A stretch of DNA of 11,878 nt, from assembly GCA_015660615.1 (NCBI GenBank), contig DQKQ01000260.1, positions 1 through 11,878 on the forward strand, written 5' to 3'. This stretch comes from Flavobacteriales bacterium (lineage in GTDB: Bacteria > Bacteroidota > Bacteroidia > Flavobacteriales_D > Sanyastnellaceae). This document shows, in pieces, positions 7,511 through 11,878 of the stretch (positions are counted from its first letter, which is position 1; every line of letters begins with the position of its first letter). The notes beneath the pieces were generated by a model, which was not told the DNA's origin, made no database searches, and worked only from the letters and a program-made list of their open reading frames with translations. Both the position numbers and the translations under genes were made by a program.

Positions 7511-8200
7511 TTAGAAATTAGGTTTCAGCTCAACTTTAGAGTGATAGTTGGTTATGACCTTTACAGCCTCCTCAGGAGTATCTACAACATGCAGAACATC
7601 AGGGTCATGATCGGAAATCGTTTTAAACTCAGTAAGTAAAATATCTCTGAACCAATCTAAGAGCCCTCCCCAAAAGTGAGATCCATATAGAATAATGGGG
7701 CGCTTGTCGAGTTTACCTGTTTGTACTAGAGTGAGAGCTTCGAAAAACTCGTCTAAAGTTCCGAATCCGCCTGGCATCACTACGAAAGCCTGACTGTATT
7801 TGACGAACATCACTTTACGAACGAAAAAGTAGTCAAAGTCGATACTTTTATCACGGTCTATATACGGGTTGTCGTGCTGCTCGAAAGGTAGCTCTATGTT
7901 CAGTCCTACTGAAGGCCCGCCCGCCTCGTGAGCACCCCTATTTCCCGCTTCCATAACGCCGGGGCCTCCTCCCGTAATCACTCCGTAGCCAGCTTCCGAG
8001 AGAAGGTGGGCTACCTTTTGGGCATCCTTATAAATCTGTGTGTTAGGTCCTGTTCTCGATGAACCATAGATTGAAACGCACGGCCCGATTCTTTGAAGTT
8101 TTTCATACCCCTCTACGAACTCACCCATAATCTTGAATATAGACCAACTGTCTTTCGACATTATCTCAGCCCAAGTTCTGTGTTTTAAATTTTTTGACAT
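7511..8200 (-). CDS. LOG-family protein, predicted nucleotide 5'-monophosphate phosphoribohydrolase
   Basis: A 229-residue member of the LOG family (TIGR00730, Rossmann fold, often mislabelled lysine decarboxylase). It shows the two family motifs: GGGPGVMEAGNRGA at 77-90 and PGGFGTLDE at 143-151, the latter with the catalytic Glu (E151), plus FVRKVMF (126-132) with the conserved Arg between them. Characterised members cleave the N-glycosidic bond of cytokinin ribotides or purine nucleotides such as AMP, giving free base and ribose 5-phosphate; PpnN in E. coli is a related enzyme. Here the true substrate cannot be read from sequence. The N-terminus (1-35) has an extra helical segment before the first strand CVSIYGSSR. 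The protein is cytosolic, with no signal peptide. It lies 71 nt after uvrA and directly before the dockerin-protein gene. Confidence 0.92.
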   Translation of the reverse strand: MSKNLKHRTWAEIMSKDSWSIFKIMGEFVEGYEKLQRIGPCVSIYGSSRTGPNTQIYKDAQKVAHLLSEAGYGVITGGGPGVMEAGNRGAHEAGGPSVGLNIELPFEQHDNPYIDRDKSIDFDYFFVRKVMFVKYSQAFVVMPGGFGTLDEFFEALTLVQTGKLDKRPIILYGSHFWGGLLDWFRDILLTEFKTISDHDPDVLHVVDTPEEAVKVITNYHSKVELKPNF

Positions 8201-8237
8201 TCATCAAACTTAGTGAAGAAATCATGAGTATTCTTCT

Positions 8238-8243
8238 ATTATA
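8238..8243 (-). promoter_or_regulatory. Possible -10-like box before the LOG gene
   Basis: Read on the minus strand this is TATAAT, 37 nt before the LOG ATG, in the AT-rich 71-nt spacer after uvrA. No -35 box lies at a good distance, and many Bacteroidota use a different consensus, so this is weak. Confidence 0.2.
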
Positions 8244-8271
8244 AGTTTTTCAATAATACAAGTTAAGTTTA

Positions 8272-11124
8272 TTAACTCAGCACATTCTTCAAATACTGCC
8301 CCGTAAAGCTTTCAGGTGATGTAGCGACCTCTTCAGGAGTGCCAAAAGCGAGAATTTCTCCTCCTCCATTTCCTCCTTCAGGGCCGAGGTCGATTACGTG
8401 ATCGGCCACCTTAATTACGTCTAAGTTATGCTCGATAACCAAGACAGTATTACCGGAGTCGGTGAGTCTGTTGAGGACGTCGATAAGCATTTGGACATCA
8501 GAGAAATGGAGTCCAGTTGTAGGTTCGTCAAGGATATACAGAGTGTTCCCTGTGCTAACTCTCGCGAGTTCTGATGCTAGTTTAACCCGTTGAGCTTCGC
8601 CACCTGATAGTGTTGTAGAGGGTTGCCCTAAGGTTATATATCCAAGCCCCACGTCTTTGAGGGTGGACAGTATGCGCTTTATTTTCGGGTAGGCTTCAAA
8701 ATAAGGGGTAGCTTCGTCAATGGTCATATCTAAGACGTCCGATATAGATCGGCTCTTGTATCTGACTTCAAGGGTTTCGCGATTGAATCTACGGCCCGCA
8801 CATGCATCACATGCAACGTGTACGTTAGGTAGGAAGTTCATCTCTACGGTTCTAACTCCAGCACCTTTACAGTCTTCACATCTCCCTCCTACGACATTAA
8901 AAGAGAAGCGGCCAGGTTTATATCCGCGTATGCGTGCTTCAGGTAGGTAAGTGTAGAGTTTACGGATGTGATCCATAATACCTGTGTACGTGGCGGGGTT
9001 AGAACGTGGGGTACGGCCAATTGGGGTTTGGTCTATTGAGATAACCTTATCAAGGTGCTTGAGTCCTTTAATTTCACTAAAAGTCAGTGGTGTACGAATA
9101 GGCTCGTGGAGGTAGTTCTGGAGGGCTGGGTAGAGGGTGTGGTTTATTAGGGAACTCTTTCCGCTACCTGAAACACCGGTTATGCAGGTGAATGTGCCAA
9201 GTGGGAGGGTGAAGGTTACATCCTTTAGGTTGTTGCCGGAAGCGCCTGAAAGTATGAGTTTCTTTCGGGATCCTTTGCGGCGTCTTTTAGGTATTTCGAT
9301 TCTCTTCGCTCCAGTGAGATACTGAGCCGTGAGTGATTCTGAGGATAAATGGGCAGATGGAGGTCCTTCGGTAACTATGCGTCCTCCGTTGACTCCGGCA
9401 CCAGGACCTATATCCACGAGGTGATCAGAAGCGAGCATCATTTCTTCGTCGTGTTCAACTACGATAATGGAGTTTCCTGCATCGCGTAGTGCTTTCAGAG
9501 ATTTTATTAGGCGATAGTTGTCGCGAGAGTGCAGGCCTATGGAGGGTTCATCTAAGATGTATAGAACTTCTGTGAGACTGGACCCGATCTGGGTTGCGAG
9601 ACGTATGCGTTGGCCTTCTCCACCTGAGAGGGAGCGTGATGGGCGATCTAAACTGAGGTATCCAAGTCCCACATCTATCATAAAACCTATTCTTGAACGT
9701 ATTTCCTTTAGGGGTTCACGGGCTATGGTTTGTTGTCTCTTGGAAAGCGTATCTTCGACTCCTTCGAACCAACTTTGTAGCGCATTAAAATCCATGGCTC
9801 CGAGTTCCGAAATGTCTTTTTCAGCGATTCTAAACTGACGACTAATATCTTTAAGGCGAGTTCCTCCACATCCCGTACATGGGATTTTATGCATAAACTG
9901 ATGTGCCCATCTCTTCAGCGGTGCAGAGGTTGTGCGGGTGGCTGATTTCTCAATTACAGCTACTATTCCTTCGAACTTTACTCCTTCATTCTTTGGGCCA
10001 AATCGACTCGGTACCATGATTAAATCCACAGTGCCATACAATATCTTCCCTATAAGTTCTTCGCTGAGATCTCCAACTGCAGTTGTGGGTTTTACTTTTT
10101 CTGTGGCTAATAAAGCCTCAATAATATTTGAAGTTTTATTACTTTTTAATGCGCCAAGTGGAGCTATACCACCTTTTCGTACGCTTTTATTCGGGTCTGG
10201 GAAAACGAGCTCAATGTCAACTTCGGTTACCTGGCCTAATCCATTACAGGTGGGACAAGCGCCGTAGGGTGAGTTGAAAGAAAAAAGGTTGGGCTCTGGA
10301 TCAGGATATGCAAGTCCTGTAGTGGGACACATCAGATTCCGAGAGAAGTGAACTGGTTTAGGGTTTATTACTCCGTGCTCAAGTATGGACATAGAACCTT
10401 TCCCTAAACTCAGAGCTGTTTTCACAGAATTCGCAAGTCGCTTACTATCTCCACCCACGATTACTCTATCTATTACTAATTCTATATCGTGAACCTTATA
10501 CCTATCAACTTTAAAACCAGAGTCTAGCTCAACAACCTCGCCATCTACTCTCGCCCTCACATATCCCTGTTTTCGAACTTTGTCGAAAAGCTCTCGGTAA
10601 TGACCTTTTCTTCCTCTAACTAAAGGGGCGAGGAGAAGAAGCTTTGTGTTACTAAAACGCTTTTCTATGCTTTCACAAATCTGCTCGTCTGTAAACCTTA
10701 CCATTGCTTCGCCTGTCTCTAATGAGTATGCGTTAGCTGCCCGAGCGTATAGCAGTCTGAGAAAATCGTGAACTTCTGTTACCGTTCCTACTGTCGACCT
10801 TGGGTTGCGAGTGACTGTTTTTTGTTCTATTGAAATCACAGGGCTAAGACCGGTAATTCCCTCAACATCGGGGCGTTTTAAACCTCCGATAAATTGCCTT
10901 GCGTAGGTAGATAATGTTTCGAGGTAGCGACGTGATCCCTCAGCGTAAATGGTGTCGAAAGCGAGGCTGGACTTACCTGACCCGCTTACCCCTGTAAAAA
11001 CAACTAGTTTATTTCTTGGAATCACTAAATCGACCTCACAGAGATTGTTTTCTCTGGCTCCGCGAATCACAATGTGGTCTTCAATAGCGTCCTGAGGTTC
11101 GCTATTTTTAGCGGCGATCCCCAT
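8272..11124 (-). CDS. uvrA: UvrA, excinuclease ABC subunit A
   Basis: A 950-residue damage-recognition ATPase of nucleotide excision repair; it dimerises, scans DNA and loads UvrB. Length matches the family (about 940). It has two ABC ATPase halves. Half I: Walker A GVSGSGKS (45-52), signature LSGGEGQRIRLA (499-510), Walker B ILDEPSIGLH (D525, E526), switch His H558. Half II: Walker A GVSGSGKS (650-657), signature LSGGEAQRVKLA (839-850), Walker B ILDEPTTGLH (D865, E866), H899. The UvrB-binding and insertion regions lie between. The second zinc site is complete (C749, C752, C772, C775), as is the CTGC pair at 416-419. The first zinc site reads CPTTG at 266-270 and CPTC at 290-293, so the second ligand of the usual CxxC is Thr (T269). 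The start is ATG 11122-11124, inside the 3' end of the antiporter gene (17-nt overlap). Confidence 0.98.
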   Translation of the reverse strand: MGIAAKNSEPQDAIEDHIVIRGARENNLCEVDLVIPRNKLVVFTGVSGSGKSSLAFDTIYAEGSRRYLETLSTYARQFIGGLKRPDVEGITGLSPVISIEQKTVTRNPRSTVGTVTEVHDFLRLLYARAANAYSLETGEAMVRFTDEQICESIEKRFSNTKLLLLAPLVRGRKGHYRELFDKVRKQGYVRARVDGEVVELDSGFKVDRYKVHDIELVIDRVIVGGDSKRLANSVKTALSLGKGSMSILEHGVINPKPVHFSRNLMCPTTGLAYPDPEPNLFSFNSPYGACPTCNGLGQVTEVDIELVFPDPNKSVRKGGIAPLGALKSNKTSNIIEALLATEKVKPTTAVGDLSEELIGKILYGTVDLIMVPSRFGPKNEGVKFEGIVAVIEKSATRTTSAPLKRWAHQFMHKIPCTGCGGTRLKDISRQFRIAEKDISELGAMDFNALQSWFEGVEDTLSKRQQTIAREPLKEIRSRIGFMIDVGLGYLSLDRPSRSLSGGEGQRIRLATQIGSSLTEVLYILDEPSIGLHSRDNYRLIKSLKALRDAGNSIIVVEHDEEMMLASDHLVDIGPGAGVNGGRIVTEGPPSAHLSSESLTAQYLTGAKRIEIPKRRRKGSRKKLILSGASGNNLKDVTFTLPLGTFTCITGVSGSGKSSLINHTLYPALQNYLHEPIRTPLTFSEIKGLKHLDKVISIDQTPIGRTPRSNPATYTGIMDHIRKLYTYLPEARIRGYKPGRFSFNVVGGRCEDCKGAGVRTVEMNFLPNVHVACDACAGRRFNRETLEVRYKSRSISDVLDMTIDEATPYFEAYPKIKRILSTLKDVGLGYITLGQPSTTLSGGEAQRVKLASELARVSTGNTLYILDEPTTGLHFSDVQMLIDVLNRLTDSGNTVLVIEHNLDVIKVADHVIDLGPEGGNGGGEILAFGTPEEVATSPESFTGQYLKNVLS

Positions 11125-11878
11125 CTTTATATTTCAGTTTATAACCAATCCCTGCTACAACTAAAGACATAATAGGACTAACCCAATTAAAGATGCAGTA
11201 TGGGGCATATGCAAGGGTGGCGACACCTAGGATTCCGCTTTGGGCTACTCCGCAAGTATTCCAGGGAATAAGCACAGATGTAACAGTACCAGCATCCTCT
11301 AAGGTGCGGCTAAGGTTTTCTGGAGCAAGACCCTTGTCTTCGAACGCTTCGTTGAACATCTTTCCGGGAACTACGATAGCTATGTATTGGTCAGAAGCGA
11401 GGATGTTGAAAGCTATGCAGGTTCCTACCGTGCGGCTTATGAGTCCAAATACGCTGTTTACTCCAGCAAGAAGTGCGGCCGTTATGCGCTCTAACATGCC
11501 CGCTGCTTGCAACACTGCTCCGAAAGTCATCGCGCAGATGATAAGCCAAATGGTATTCATCATGCCTTTCATTCCTCCCGCAGTCAAGAGTTCGTCAGCA
11601 AGAGCGTTGCCAGTTACGTATGCTGTGTCTACCGCCATAGCTTTCATAGATGCTACATAAGATGCTGCAGCAAAGTTTAAATCTCCACCTGCGACAATCA
11701 TTATCACATCAGGTTGGAATATCACTGCTGTAAGTGCCCCGAACAGGACACCAATAAATAATGCAGGGGCAGCTGGGACCTTCTTTGCAATCATTACGAG
11801 TACCGCTGTGGGAGCGATGAATAAGCCTAGGTGAATATTGAACATACCGTTGACGGCCACTCCAAACCCTTCAGCAAC
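11108..11878 (-). CDS. nhaC: NhaC-type Na+/H+ antiporter, N-terminus beyond window (partial)
   Basis: The frame is open to the window edge: codons before the internal GTG at 11858-11860 continue as VAEGFG, so that GTG is not the start. The visible 256 residues are the C-terminal half of a protein normally about 450-500 long. Several hydrophobic membrane spans are evident: IHLGLFIAPTAVLVMIA, APALFIGVLFGALTAVIF, MNTIWLIICAMTFGAVLQAA, then the segment around CIAFNILASDQYIAIVVPG, the segment around VTSVLIPWNTCGVAQSGILG, and PIMSLVVAGIGYKLKY at the end. The ASDQYIAIVVPGKMF and LEDAGTVTSVLIPWNTCGV motifs are characteristic of the NhaC family (exchange of cytoplasmic Na+ for external H+). The protein acts in the inner membrane. 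Its end overlaps uvrA by 17 nt, suggesting co-transcription. The family call is confident; related NhaC-family members can also carry organic acids or amino acids with Na+, so substrate is inferred. Confidence 0.92.
   Translation of the reverse strand, partial: VAEGFGVAVNGMFNIHLGLFIAPTAVLVMIAKKVPAAPALFIGVLFGALTAVIFQPDVIMIVAGGDLNFAAASYVASMKAMAVDTAYVTGNALADELLTAGGMKGMMNTIWLIICAMTFGAVLQAAGMLERITAALLAGVNSVFGLISRTVGTCIAFNILASDQYIAIVVPGKMFNEAFEDKGLAPENLSRTLEDAGTVTSVLIPWNTCGVAQSGILGVATLAYAPYCIFNWVSPIMSLVVAGIGYKLKYKDGDRR

Noticed and set aside
8261..8277. Inverted repeat agttaa-N5-ttaact at the uvrA stop
   Set aside because: The arms are nearly all A/T in an AT-rich spacer, so it is expected by chance and too unstable for a terminator.
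9518..10267. Two plus-strand open frames of about 106 and 111 codons
   Set aside because: Both are antisense to conserved UvrA coding sequence and show no protein-like features of their own.
11193..11660. A 155-codon open frame on the plus strand
   Set aside because: It lies entirely antisense to the clearly coding antiporter gene; its protein has no recognisable family, and the codon pattern is explained by the minus-strand gene.
1..11878. CRISPR arrays, transposases, tRNA or rRNA genes, defence modules
   Set aside because: No repeat-spacer pattern, no mobile-element protein, no cloverleaf-like or rRNA-like stretch was seen, and coding genes fill nearly all the window.

Overview
The window looks like ordinary chromosome from a member of the Bacteroidota, possibly a marine flavobacterium-like lineage. 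The pointers are a large EcxA/DUF5117-type zinc metalloprotease, a secreted protein ending in a Cys-flanked dockerin-like repeat, LysM and TerB/J-domain proteins of the kind common in that phylum, AT-rich spacers and few clear Shine-Dalgarno sequences. The phylum is a likely inference. Anything finer is a guess, because no rRNA or tRNA gene is present.

All nine supported genes lie on the minus strand, so transcription runs from high to low coordinates. Region 11878-7506: the 3' part of an nhaC-type Na+/H+ antiporter gene, cut by the window edge, overlaps uvrA (nucleotide excision repair) by 17 nt. A 71-nt spacer follows, then a LOG-family nucleotide phosphoribohydrolase, and a few nt later a secreted dockerin-like protein. 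Region 6534-3674: a 120-nt spacer with an inverted repeat precedes htpG (Hsp90), followed after 71 nt by a DjlA-like co-chaperone with TerB and J domains. Region 3623-1: an exported metzincin-type metalloprotease, a LysM-domain exported protein and a GTG-started membrane-anchored protein cut by the window edge are packed with 3-nt and 5-nt gaps, so they look like one envelope-related operon.

The themes are housekeeping (ion homeostasis, DNA repair, protein folding) and cell-envelope or extracellular proteins. I see no CRISPR array, insertion sequence, integrase, toxin-antitoxin or defence module, and no RNA gene. The points most worth a second look are the protease-LysM-membrane protein cluster, a GC-rich hexanucleotide tandem repeat inside the last gene, a UvrA zinc site with one Cys replaced by Thr, the htpG/djlA-like pairing, and the secreted dockerin protein tucked behind a LOG gene. 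I did not find convincing evidence of a wholly new system.
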